Assembly: GCF_014698795.1 (NCBI RefSeq)
Contig: NZ_JACJTR010000019.1
Span: 1-64,000, forward strand
Direction: 5' to 3'
Length of the DNA stretch: 64,000 nt
Source: Nostoc sp. FACHB-892
Lineage (GTDB): Bacteria; Cyanobacteriota; Cyanobacteriia; Cyanobacteriales; Nostocaceae
The position numbers and the translations under genes were made by a program. Of this stretch, positions 9,135-16,929 are shown one piece after another (positions within the stretch are counted from its first letter, which is position 1; each line of letters starts with the position of its first letter). The notes under the pieces were generated by a model. The model made no database searches. It had not been told where the DNA came from and was given only the letters and a program-made list of their open reading frames with translations.

Positions 9135-10223
9135 TCAATTTAACGGTTTATATATATCTTCAGAGCTGGGATTGAGATAAGGACGCTGTAAATCTATTAG
9201 GTGTCGCGCAAAGTGTTGGTCAATCGTCCTCATCCGTTCTTCCATCGCATTTTTACCTTTTTGCCAAGCTTCCAACAAAGCATTTGCAACGATTTGGCAA
9301 CGGTTCATCCCAAAACTTTCTTGTGCGGCAAATTTTTGGGTTGGTTCTTCGGCTAAACCTAACCCTGGAGCTAAAAATTTTGTAAACAAAGGGATTTCGG
9401 GCTGGAAATGGGATTGATTTTCGATATAAACAGTCTGAAGGATTGTGCGGATTGCTGGATAGTCGGGGAGTTCAAAGTAAAGTAGCCCCGAATCATAGCG
9501 TCCGTATGCACTGGGATTGTGAAGAACCTGAAAGCTAAAGGGAATCGAGGCTGCATTCAATTGCAGTGTCAGGCTTTCCATAAGAGCGATCGCACCAGAT
9601 GCCGTAAAGTTAAAGTAAATTCGCCCTGCTCCTAAATCAGCATCGGGGTTACTTTGCCGTTCCTGTCCGACATTACTAACTGCCAAGTAACAGCCATTTT
9701 GCAATCGATTTTTGGGCATCCAGATTGCTACCATGTCACCCACTTTGGTAGATTTCTTGCTGGATTTTAGATGGCAATCTGGCTCAACATAAAGTGTTAA
9801 ACCGCCTTTAGTCACCGCCATAGTACCATCAGGTTCTTTCCGCAACACCTGCCATTGAGGATCAAAGTAACCTATGCCGTGATTACTGGCGTGCAATTGC
9901 TCGTAAAAGTTCCAATCAACTTCCAAGATGGAATTATCTGCTAAATTATGCTTTGGCGGGCAATTACTACTATCAGTATTGACTGCTAAAGTACTTTGTA
10001 GAGAGCCATTGTAATAGATACCGTAAAGAAAGTTTCGCAGCAGTAGAGTAAGATATTTCTGTTGTAAATCTGCCGAGTTCTGCTGAAATCTATCGGCTAC
10101 TTTAGTCGGTAGAGCAAAGGGTTGATAATTGGGATGATAAATACAAAAATTTGACTCAATCTGGATATTCTTAGCAATATCAAATAAAGAAGTTAGCGGT
10201 TGATTGGTAGAGTAATTTAGCAT
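9135..10223 (-). CDS. HopA1-family protein (LxmY/TvaD-like putative phospho-Ser/Thr lyase)
   Basis: This 362-residue protein matches the HopA1 effector-like family known from cyanobacteria and actinobacteria. Characteristic parts are an N-terminal helical region (LFDIAKNIQIES, then LTLLLRNFLYGIYYNGS) and a central YFDPQWQVLRKEPDGTMAVTKGGLTLYVE block. It ends in a region with RIYFNFTASGAIALMESL and RYDSGLLYFE. In class V lanthipeptide (LxmY) and thioviridamide (TvaD) pathways such proteins act with a kinase to eliminate phosphate from Ser/Thr and form dehydroamino acids. The kinase-like gene lies 81 bases upstream in the same direction. The function here is inferred from this pairing; a substrate peptide was not found. 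Confidence 0.78.
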   Translation of the reverse strand: MLNYSTNQPLTSLFDIAKNIQIESNFCIYHPNYQPFALPTKVADRFQQNSADLQQKYLTLLLRNFLYGIYYNGSLQSTLAVNTDSSNCPPKHNLADNSILEVDWNFYEQLHASNHGIGYFDPQWQVLRKEPDGTMAVTKGGLTLYVEPDCHLKSSKKSTKVGDMVAIWMPKNRLQNGCYLAVSNVGQERQSNPDADLGAGRIYFNFTASGAIALMESLTLQLNAASIPFSFQVLHNPSAYGRYDSGLLYFELPDYPAIRTILQTVYIENQSHFQPEIPLFTKFLAPGLGLAEEPTQKFAAQESFGMNRCQIVANALLEAWQKGKNAMEERMRTIDQHFARHLIDLQRPYLNPSSEDIYKPLN

Positions 10224-10304
10224 TAATCCATTTAGAACTAAAATTTTAAAAAACAGAATTCAGGAGTCAGGATCCAGAATTCAGAATTGTTCTACTCCCT
10301 GCCA

Positions 10305-11546
10305 TTAACAACCGCGAAGCTGAGTTTTTTCGTAATAAATCCGAAGTAGCTGCGGCTCTTTTACAGGCTGAGGAAGTTTATGAATTTTTCCCACAGGATT
10401 CAGAATTTCTGACTCTGATATTCCAAAAATAGTCAGCACACCTTGCTGCGGCATAGTGAGTAAACTTTTAGCCACTTGCAGCATACAAATGTCAGCATTA
10501 TTAAAAGATTTTCGGCAGGTAATCATATCCTGAATTTGATGAATCAATGCCAGCCCCGCAAACTGGATAACGCGCACAATAAAGTCACTGCGGTATTCCA
10601 AAATCATGGGAAAAGCATTTACATAAGCCCTTATTAGGGCAATGATTGAAGGTTGTAAACTCTCCAACGGTGTCAACGCCAGATTTAGAGATTCTTCTAA
10701 CTCAATGGTGGGGTCTACTACGAGGCTATTGAGCCAAATACCTAAATAGCTTGCTAGTAAAGTTCCTAAATCAAAGGCTGGATCTCCCCAAGAACAAGCT
10801 TCCCAATCAATTAGTCTTACTAGGCAATTGTCTAGTTTCTCCCACCTGGAATGAACCAAAATGTTGTTCAATTTCAAGTCGTTGTGAGTCAAGCAGCAAG
10901 GATTCCAGTCATACGCCAAATCAGCGATCGCAGATTCCAAACTCTCAGACTGCTGGTATAGTAGATAGAATTTCAGCGCATCCGTGGGAACCGTGCCAAA
11001 AATCTCCGGCCCAATTGACTCTACCCCTTGCGCCGGATTGTAAAAGCCATAGCGAAACTCTCCTTGGGGAGCAGTTGCCATAAAATCCCTATATTCTCGG
11101 CGGTTGTAGGTTGCGCGATGGAGTCCGGCCAAAGTAGTGCCGATCGCAGTGGCAATTTCTTGTGGAAAAATATCATTGTTGTGGTAGAATGTCGCAAGCT
11201 CCAGATATTCACTTAAGTAGTTACGGACGAGGACAGAATTTTCTTCGTCAAAGTGGACTACCAATGGTGCGATCGCAGAAATATTGCCAAGAACTGGAAA
11301 CTGCTGGAGCAACTGATGAAATAGCCACTCCTGGAACAATTCATGGGGCGCGCCGTCATTGTTTTTAACGTTACGTTCTTGTTTAATGAGCAGTTTACGA
11401 TTATCTGCTAGAGTCACGAGTAAATCGAAATTGTTCTTACTACTTCCTGGCAACTCAGATTTATCTGATGCGTCATCTTCTGAGCTACACAGCCCCGCTT
11501 CTAGCAGATACTGAATAACGTTATGAGAAGACAGTGATAATACCAT
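10305..11546 (-). CDS. aminoglycoside phosphotransferase-like kinase (LxmK/TvaC-like)
   Basis: This 413-residue protein has a protein-kinase-like APH fold. It has a nucleotide-binding lobe with VTLADNRKLLIKQE (likely Lys), a catalytic loop CCLTHNDLKLNNILV (HxDxxxxN), and a metal-binding LIDWEACSWGDPAFDLGTLL. The tail of about 130 residues is largely helical. Kinases of this class phosphorylate Ser/Thr in RiPP precursors when paired with a HopA1-type lyase, and that partner is the next gene (81-base gap, same strand). It could instead phosphorylate a small molecule. Start is the ATG at 11546. Confidence 0.78.
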   Translation of the reverse strand: MVLSLSSHNVIQYLLEAGLCSSEDDASDKSELPGSSKNNFDLLVTLADNRKLLIKQERNVKNNDGAPHELFQEWLFHQLLQQFPVLGNISAIAPLVVHFDEENSVLVRNYLSEYLELATFYHNNDIFPQEIATAIGTTLAGLHRATYNRREYRDFMATAPQGEFRYGFYNPAQGVESIGPEIFGTVPTDALKFYLLYQQSESLESAIADLAYDWNPCCLTHNDLKLNNILVHSRWEKLDNCLVRLIDWEACSWGDPAFDLGTLLASYLGIWLNSLVVDPTIELEESLNLALTPLESLQPSIIALIRAYVNAFPMILEYRSDFIVRVIQFAGLALIHQIQDMITCRKSFNNADICMLQVAKSLLTMPQQGVLTIFGISESEILNPVGKIHKLPQPVKEPQLLRIYYEKTQLRGC

Positions 11547-12198
11547 GTATTATTTCCTACTTCATTAAATTACTTAAACTTATCTATGTCGGTATTTGCT
11601 TGTACTTAGCAGTTGTCGGTAGATAGTGAATAACAATAAAGATTTGTACAATCTACTAATATCCCATCTTTCCGGTCAAAACCTGCCAAAATGGCACCAA
11701 GCCCTTTACAATTGCTTTAAAATTTGCTTCTAGATACGGTGATATTTTTACATTTTGTCAGCATATTTACTTAGATATAGAGCAAATTTTGTGGTAGAAG
11801 CCTATTGATGTGGCTGCATCTCCAGCAAAACTAATTGGCGGTAGGTGTTGTTTAATGTTCAGTAATCATCCTGAAAGCAGCGAAGAATTTCAGTAATCCT
11901 TCGTGCTAGGAAGCATGACATTCAACGCTATTATTTTTATTTATCATCCCAAAGCCAAAAAAACCGGAATTTTTAAGCAATTAGTAATTATTTTTTTCTT
12001 TCATTTTTAAAATTGATGTCTGGAAGCCTTGTTACTACGTCATTTTTCTTACTTACGTATTGTAGATGGCTATAGGCGATCGCAGACAACGGCTACATGA
12101 GTACATCTTATGGAAGTGTACTTTTGTCAAGGATGATAAGACCCCTCCCTGGTTTTACTACGTAAAACCGTCCCTCTCCGAGTCGGAGAGGGGAAGGG
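11547..12198. other. intergenic region upstream of kinase-lyase pair
   Basis: I looked on both strands for a RiPP precursor and found only very short frames (up to about 20 codons), none with a convincing ribosome site or Ser/Thr/Cys-rich core. Two small hairpins lie at the left-gene-free end: GGTTTTACTACGTAAAACC (12151-12169), and CCCTCTCCG/CGGAGAGGG (12172-12192), the latter a likely terminator for the WYL gene. Confidence 0.5.
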
Positions 12199-13062
12199 TT
12201 AAGACCTGGTTTCGATATTGTATAAATTGCAGAGGGTGAGGAGTTTTTGTTTGAGGCGATCGCGCACATTCTCTGGTAATATCACTACACAATCTGGCGC
12301 ATATTGCATGACTTCGCGCATAAACCAAAATGTACTAGATACTCGCCTGACAACTCGCCGGACTCGCGCTTTATCTGGTAGCCACTCATTAATATTGTCT
12401 TCTGGTTTAGCTTGATAGGCAAAAGCCAAGCCAGCAAATAGATGCATTTCTACTTCTATCTCAGCCAAACTTCGCCAATCACCAGAAATCGGCATGACAG
12501 CAGCTTCTGTAATCCTGTCTAATCGCAAACTCCAGTTGTGAACCAGTTCTGGGATATCAAAGTTTCCTTCTGTCTCTTCGCACCAGCAATCAAGATATAC
12601 CCGCTTTTCGTGCGGTGTAACTTTGGCATAGCGAACCGTGAAGTTTAATAAGCGTCCGGTTGCATCTTGATAAGAAAGCTGAAATGGTTGGTTTCGCAAG
12701 ATGTAGTTATCTATTTGTAAACGCCAAGCTGGAGGCAAATTCTCTAGAAAACGTTCAATTTCGCCTCGCAACGGTAATGATAATTCGCTGCGTTCGAGAA
12801 GTAAGTTTGCAATGATTTGGGCTTGTTCAATTTGCCCGATGTCTGTCAACGCATTGATACATCTATGTAATGCCCTAATGCGTGGTTCTTTCCAATCGTT
12901 ATTGTTACCGATGAGTAACTTACGTTGAGCGATCGCTTTAATTAACTTAGAGATGTTAGGTTCTTCTCCCCACATCATACCGAATTCACGAGCGATCGCT
13001 TCTAGCTCGGCTTTATCACGTTCTGATATCGACAGTGTAATAGATTGACCTTTTCGACTCAT
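12199..13062 (-). CDS. WYL-domain transcriptional regulator of the CRISPR locus
   Basis: This protein of about 287 residues has an N-terminal DNA-binding part (QSITLSISERDKAELEAIAREF, ribbon-helix-helix-like) and a C-terminal WYL-type ligand domain (YILRNQPFQLSYQDATGRLLNFTVRYAKVTPHEKRVYLDCWCEE, then LRLDRI). A longer frame from 13197 exists, but MSRKGQS at 13062 gives the normal N-terminus. WYL proteins beside type I-D loci, such as Sll7009 of Synechocystis, repress processing or expression of the array. It is divergent from the toxin-antitoxin-cas3 operon, so the shared 170-base spacer is a likely operator region. Confidence 0.82.
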   Translation of the reverse strand: MSRKGQSITLSISERDKAELEAIAREFGMMWGEEPNISKLIKAIAQRKLLIGNNNDWKEPRIRALHRCINALTDIGQIEQAQIIANLLLERSELSLPLRGEIERFLENLPPAWRLQIDNYILRNQPFQLSYQDATGRLLNFTVRYAKVTPHEKRVYLDCWCEETEGNFDIPELVHNWSLRLDRITEAAVMPISGDWRSLAEIEVEMHLFAGLAFAYQAKPEDNINEWLPDKARVRRVVRRVSSTFWFMREVMQYAPDCVVILPENVRDRLKQKLLTLCNLYNIETRS

Positions 13063-13231
13063 TAAAGATGTCCGTATACTTTGTACATATTTTCTCTTGT
13101 CAACTTCTATTTTGCGTGCCAATATAGTTTTTAACAACCAGTTACGGACACTATTTAAGTGTATATCCAAATGTAGAATTAGGAGAAGAGGATTCATTGA
13201 GAAGAATTACGACAAATTTGGAGAAGTTTCA

Positions 13232-13492
13232 ATGACTAAGAACGATTTACTATCTCGAATTTCCATTGATCCAAATATTTGTTTCGGTAAACCTTGTATT
13301 AAAGGTCATCGCATCTGGGTTACTTTAATTCTCGACCTTCTTGCAAGTGGAGAAAAAATAGAGACGATTTTAGAAGAATATCCCGGTTTGGAACGAGAAG
13401 ATATCCTAGCCTGTATTGCATACGCTGCGGAGATGACAAGAGATAGCTATGTAGAAATTCCTTTGGGGTTGCAAAAGGAATCAAAAAAGTGA
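13232..13492 (+). CDS. DUF433 antitoxin-like protein (first copy)
   Basis: This 86-residue DUF433 protein has a winged-helix-like fold with IDPNICFGKPCIKGHRIWVTLILDLLASGEKIETILEEYPGLEREDILACIAYA, the whole family signature. DUF433 proteins are antitoxins or DNA-binding partners of DUF5615 PIN-like proteins. The start at 13232 (MTKNDLL) is preferred over the long upstream extension. Its TGA overlaps the GTG of the next gene by 4 bases (GTGA), showing translational coupling. It heads the operon that contains cas3. Confidence 0.85.
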   Translation: MTKNDLLSRISIDPNICFGKPCIKGHRIWVTLILDLLASGEKIETILEEYPGLEREDILACIAYAAEMTRDSYVEIPLGLQKESKK

Positions 13493-13875
13493 ATATTAAA
13501 CTTGATGAAAATCTTGGTAGTCTGCGAGTAGCTACATTATTGCGTCTTGCAGGACACGATGTTGCTACTGTCCGAGAACAAGGTTTAATTTCAACTCATG
13601 ATGAGGAATTAATTGATATTTGCCGTAGCGAGAATAGATGTTTAGTAACGATAGATAGAGGATTTGGAAATCGTCTTAAATATAATCCTTCTCACTATAC
13701 AGGAATTATAGTCATTCGTTTACCATCCCGTCCTAGTTTTGAAGATTATCGTACAGTTACAGAAACTCTAATTGCTGGACTTGAAGCAGCAGATGTGACT
13801 GGTAAATTATGGCTAATTCGACAAGGAAGTATTCAAGAATATCAGGATATTGAGGTGGAGGGGAAAGACAAATGA
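13489..13875 (+). CDS. DUF5615 PIN-like nuclease toxin
   Basis: This 128-residue PIN-like protein of the DUF5615 (Mut7-C related) family has the signature IKLDENLGSLRVATLLRLAGHDV, with Asp/Glu metal ligands. HDEELIDICRSENRCLVTIDRGFGN (second acidic cluster) and GIIVIRLPSRPS follow. It likely acts as an RNase toxin neutralised by the DUF433 protein upstream. It uses a GTG start overlapping the antitoxin stop, and its own TGA overlaps the cas3 ATG (ATGA). The three genes are thus translated as a unit. Confidence 0.85.
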   Translation: MNIKLDENLGSLRVATLLRLAGHDVATVREQGLISTHDEELIDICRSENRCLVTIDRGFGNRLKYNPSHYTGIIVIRLPSRPSFEDYRTVTETLIAGLEAADVTGKLWLIRQGSIQEYQDIEVEGKDK

Positions 13876-16049
13876 CCGAAGCATACAAAATTACTCTCAA
13901 ATCCGTTTATTCTCAAACTGTCCCGACACCTGACGGGGTGAAATTACCTAAAGATTGGTTACTTTCTTGGCATCAAGCTGCAACTTTAGAAGCGTTGCGC
14001 GATCCAAATATTGATGTCGTGTTCAACACTGCGATGACTGGTGATGGTAAAAGTCTCGCGGCTTACCTAGAAGTGCTTCAGGGTGAATTTTCTGCGATCG
14101 GACTTTACCCAACCAATGAACTCGCCCGCGATCAAGAAACGCAGATTAGAGGATATGTAGAAAAATTCCAACCACAAAATCAGCCGCGTGTAGTGCGACT
14201 GAGTGGGGCTGATTTAGAGATTTATGCTGAAAATGAAGGATTGAAAAAAGGGGCTGCACTACTAACTCTTACTGGGCAATCCGAAATATTTTTAACAAAT
14301 CCTGATATTCTCCACTACCTTCATCAAGGAGCTAATATAACTGAGAATGATAGCCCTGATAAACTATGGAATAGAATTAATAAAGATTTTGACTTATTTA
14401 TTTTTGATGAATTTCACGTTTTTGCTGCTCCACAAATTGCTAGCGTGATTAACACAATGTTGTTAATTCGCTGTACCAATCGCCGCAAGAAATTTCTGTT
14501 TCTCTCAGCTACACCAGATACAAACTTAATTGGGCGATTAGAAAAAGCCGGATTTCGTTGTAAAGAAATTGATCCTCTAAAACAAAATAAATATCAATTT
14601 CCCAATACACCAGAAGAAGGGCAGCAACTGCAAACACAGGGCTGGCGGCAGGTAGCACGGACAATTACGCTGAATTTTATTCCTTTGGAACCATCGTTTA
14701 AAGCTTCGGAAACCTGGCTAAAAGAAAATAGTGATTTGATTTTGGCTCAGTTTCAGCAGTATCCAGGAAGTAAAGGCGCAATCATCCTTAACTCAATTGC
14801 AGCAGTCAAACGTCTAACTCAATTTTTGCGGGAAATCTTACAGCCTTACGGATTGAAAGTTGGAGAAAATACAGGGCTATCGGGAAAAAGAGAAAAGGAG
14901 CGAAGTCTTTCTGCTGACTTGGTTATTGGTACTAGCACAATTGATGTTGGAGTTGATTTCAAAATCAATTTTTTAATTTTTGAATCATCCGATGCAGGTA
15001 ATTTTATACAGCGTTTAGGACGCTTAGGAAGACATGACGAATATGAGAAAGATGGACAGATAGTTAAGTTTGAGAATTTTACAGCTTTTTCTCTAGTTCC
15101 TAACTTTTTGGTAGAGCGATTGTTTAAGGGTGATACTCCACCGTTAGAAGTGAATAATATTTGCGATCGCCCCTTTTTTCACAATACAATTACTGAGAAT
15201 TATCGACAAATTAACGATTTTCGTGGTTATTATCGTCGCTGGGGGGCTGTGCAATCATTTTGGCTGTTTTATCAGTTGAGCGATCCCACAATTAAACAAC
15301 AGTATGCACAAAGCAGAGACAAGTTTCAAGAAGCCTGTGAACAATTATTTGAAACTAGTCTGAAGTCACAAGCTGGACGTATTCAAGGATGGGCGAAAGA
15401 TTGGCAAGCGCTTTCTGGTAAATCAGGAAATCCTATTGCTGAAGATGCTGCTAGTTTTCAAGGTTCAAGTCCTTTGCAATGTGGTTTATACGACTTAACG
15501 GAACAAAACGAGGCAGATAGGTTTAAAACCTACGATTTACCAGGTATTTTGGGCAATTTAGAAGTTGAAATGTGGACGGAAGCGACATTTATACGGACAC
15601 TTAAAGAAAGCGCAGAACGCACGGGACAACCCATTGCCAAAGGTAGATTTGCTCATTGTCTAGCATTTATGAAGTTGCGTTCCTACCGAGAGGAACGGCT
15701 GAACTGGAAGTTTACCTATTCTGGAAAGTTGCAGCCAATTGCTGACGCTTGGAAAGTTCAGGTTTTGACTGGTGTGGAAATTTGGCAACCTGACAACTAT
15801 TGGGTTGCGGAAATTAACAAACGCCTAAAAAAGGAAGGTTTTGTTTGTTACGTGATTCGCCGTCCTCTTGCTGAAGTGCGGATGCGGCTAAGGCTACCGA
15901 TGAATTTTCAGATTTATGGCATCAGCGATCAGTATAGCTTTCATGATGCTACTGCGCCCTATGCGATCGCTTTTGGCCATTCTGCACTGCTGCTGGATAC
16001 GCTTGCTTACACGTTTAAAAGCAAAGGAGATGAGATATGGATTGCTTGA
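13872..16049 (+). CDS. cas3: Cas3 helicase, type I-D (Cas3')
   Basis: This 725-residue superfamily 2 helicase of cyanobacterial type I-D unwinds target DNA after effector binding. Motifs: Walker A variant MTGDGKS (about 55-61), DEFH box (179-182), FLSATPD (about 210-216), GTSTIDVGVDF, and motif VI QRLGRLGRH (380-388). No HD nuclease domain is present in this protein, as expected because in type I-D the HD domain is on Cas10d. The start ATG overlaps the toxin stop. Immediately after its stop lie the degenerate repeats at 16051-16139. Confidence 0.93.
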   Translation: MTEAYKITLKSVYSQTVPTPDGVKLPKDWLLSWHQAATLEALRDPNIDVVFNTAMTGDGKSLAAYLEVLQGEFSAIGLYPTNELARDQETQIRGYVEKFQPQNQPRVVRLSGADLEIYAENEGLKKGAALLTLTGQSEIFLTNPDILHYLHQGANITENDSPDKLWNRINKDFDLFIFDEFHVFAAPQIASVINTMLLIRCTNRRKKFLFLSATPDTNLIGRLEKAGFRCKEIDPLKQNKYQFPNTPEEGQQLQTQGWRQVARTITLNFIPLEPSFKASETWLKENSDLILAQFQQYPGSKGAIILNSIAAVKRLTQFLREILQPYGLKVGENTGLSGKREKERSLSADLVIGTSTIDVGVDFKINFLIFESSDAGNFIQRLGRLGRHDEYEKDGQIVKFENFTAFSLVPNFLVERLFKGDTPPLEVNNICDRPFFHNTITENYRQINDFRGYYRRWGAVQSFWLFYQLSDPTIKQQYAQSRDKFQEACEQLFETSLKSQAGRIQGWAKDWQALSGKSGNPIAEDAASFQGSSPLQCGLYDLTEQNEADRFKTYDLPGILGNLEVEMWTEATFIRTLKESAERTGQPIAKGRFAHCLAFMKLRSYREERLNWKFTYSGKLQPIADAWKVQVLTGVEIWQPDNYWVAEINKRLKKEGFVCYVIRRPLAEVRMRLRLPMNFQIYGISDQYSFHDATAPYAIAFGHSALLLDTLAYTFKSKGDEIWIA

Positions 16050-16050
16050 G

Positions 16051-16139
16051 GTTCAATCCCTGATAGGGATTACTTACGGGCTACATAACAGCCTATCTGC
16101 GAGGATTGATTGTGTATTTCAATCCCTGATAGGGATTTT
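16051..16139 (-). CRISPR. degenerate two-repeat mini-array encoding a crRNA-like RNA (CreR/CreA-like)
   Basis: Two partial copies of the main array repeat lie here in reverse orientation: AATCCCTATCAGGGATTGAA with one A missing and a final C (71 to 51), and the same core ending GAAAT in place of GAAAC (16139 to 16116). The 5' part of both repeats is lost. Between them is a unique segment that starts, in crRNA sense, ACACAATCAATCCTCGCAGA at 16115. Its first 9 nt match 16203-16211 exactly, and ungapped identity over the first 21 nt is 17; mismatches 12 and 18 fall at the flipped-out positions of type I crRNAs. After a 1-nt gap, 8 of the next 9 match. The matched site has 5' GTC. I infer a regulatory RNA guiding the type I-D effector; no processing evidence is available. 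Confidence 0.7.
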
Positions 16140-16155
16140 TTTACCTCGTTTTCAC

Positions 16156-16184
16156 AAATTAGCACAAATTTAAAAAATAGTAAA
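16156..16184 (-). promoter_or_regulatory. candidate promoter of the crRNA-like RNA
   Basis: On the minus strand TTTACT (16184-16179) and TAATTT (16161-16156) are separated by 17 bases, a sigma-70-like arrangement, just upstream of the degenerate repeats. Both boxes are imperfect (4 of 6 and 3 of 6 to consensus), so this is a candidate only. Confidence 0.35.
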
Positions 16185-16199
16185 CTTAAAATTTCTCTA

Positions 16200-16237
16200 G
16201 TCACACAATCATAACTCGCTGATTAGACTGTTAATCG
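16200..16237 (+). promoter_or_regulatory. candidate effector-binding site (protospacer-like, GTC PAM)
   Basis: GTC at 16200-16202 is followed by ACACAATCA and further partial identity to the mini-array spacer up to 16233. GTC fits the GTH PAM reported for type I-D. The site lies about 90-120 bases before the gene at 16324, next to AT-rich promoter-like sequence (TATAAA at 16239-16244, TATATC at 16255-16260). Binding without full R-loop formation would block transcription of the downstream operon leading to cas10d. Confidence 0.6.
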
Positions 16238-16323
16238 TATAAACACGATAAAAGTATATCCAATGGTCTTATGAATACAAAAGAGATATACTCAGAGCAA
16301 CAAGCTTAAAAGGAAAAGCTCAA

Positions 16324-16626
16324 ATGCTCGACCCGAATACCGACTCCCACTTATTGAGCTGGGTAATGAATGCTGACATCAACCAGATTCAGCAGATCCA
16401 TCAAGCCCTTACACTTCGTCTATCTGGCAAAGTATGCGAGCATGACCGCCGTATCAGTGCTTTAGAAAACAGGATTGACAAGCTAGAAACAACTTCATCC
16501 TTAAACGAAGCTCAACTTCAGGAGTGTCAGGATTCAGTGAGCTTTTTAAAGACAGAAATGAGATACACAGTTTCTCGAAATGAAGACTTGCAAAACCTTG
16601 TAGATTTCCATTGTCCACCGGAATAA
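16324..16626 (+). CDS. unrecognised small coiled-coil protein
   Basis: This 100-residue protein was not recognised. The first 40 residues (HLLSWVMNADINQIQQIHQALTLRL) look helical. Residues about 45-95 form a likely coiled coil (RISALENRIDKLETT, then LQECQDSVSFLKTEM). AAAAGGAAAAG precedes the ATG. It is the first gene downstream of the protospacer-like site at 16200 and lies 63 bases before the second DUF433 gene, so it may share that transcript. It could be a toxin, an adaptor or an unrelated cargo gene. Confidence 0.6.
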   Translation: MLDPNTDSHLLSWVMNADINQIQQIHQALTLRLSGKVCEHDRRISALENRIDKLETTSSLNEAQLQECQDSVSFLKTEMRYTVSRNEDLQNLVDFHCPPE

Positions 16627-16689
16627 GGTGTTTTGTTTTTTACAATTTCAAGACCCGCAGAAATTCTACTGTCACCATATAGCTAACCT

Positions 16690-16929
16690 ATGAACGAACA
16701 AAAACTTTTGGAAAGAATCACAGTCAACCCTCAAATATTTGGCAGTAAACCTATTGTTCGAGGTCGTCGCCTTGCAGTTGAACATATTTTGGGGATGTTG
16801 GCGGCAGGAGATACTATTGGAACCTTGCTAGAAGGTTATCCCTGGTTAGAACGGGAAGATGTACAAGCCTGTTTGATCTATGCGCGTCGGCTAGTTAGTC
16901 ATGAGCGAGTTGAACCTTTTCCGTTATGA
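16690..16929 (+). CDS. DUF433 antitoxin-like protein (second copy)
   Basis: This 79-residue DUF433 protein contains the signature VNPQIFGSKPIVRGRRLAVEHILGMLAAGDTIGTLLEGYPWLEREDVQACLIYARR. It is a diverged paralog of the protein at 13232. Unlike that copy it has no DUF5615 partner; its stop overlaps the ATG of a DUF1016-type nuclease (ATGA). It therefore probably acts as antitoxin or DNA-binding partner in a hybrid pair. Confidence 0.82.
   Translation: MNEQKLLERITVNPQIFGSKPIVRGRRLAVEHILGMLAAGDTIGTLLEGYPWLEREDVQACLIYARRLVSHERVEPFPL

Noticed and set aside
10751..11368. Plus-strand frames opposite the kinase gene
   Set aside because: They are shadows of a well-supported minus-strand gene.
11855..12102. 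Very short frames as possible RiPP precursors
   Set aside because: At most about 20 codons, no leader/core pattern, no ribosome sites.
13063..13197. N-terminal extension of the WYL protein
   Set aside because: The added residues are hydrophobic and unlike the family, and overlap the divergent promoter; the start at 13062 fits better.
15916..16173. Plus-strand frame across the cas3 end and the degenerate repeats
   Set aside because: It lies in another frame of cas3 and runs through the mini-array; no ribosome site.
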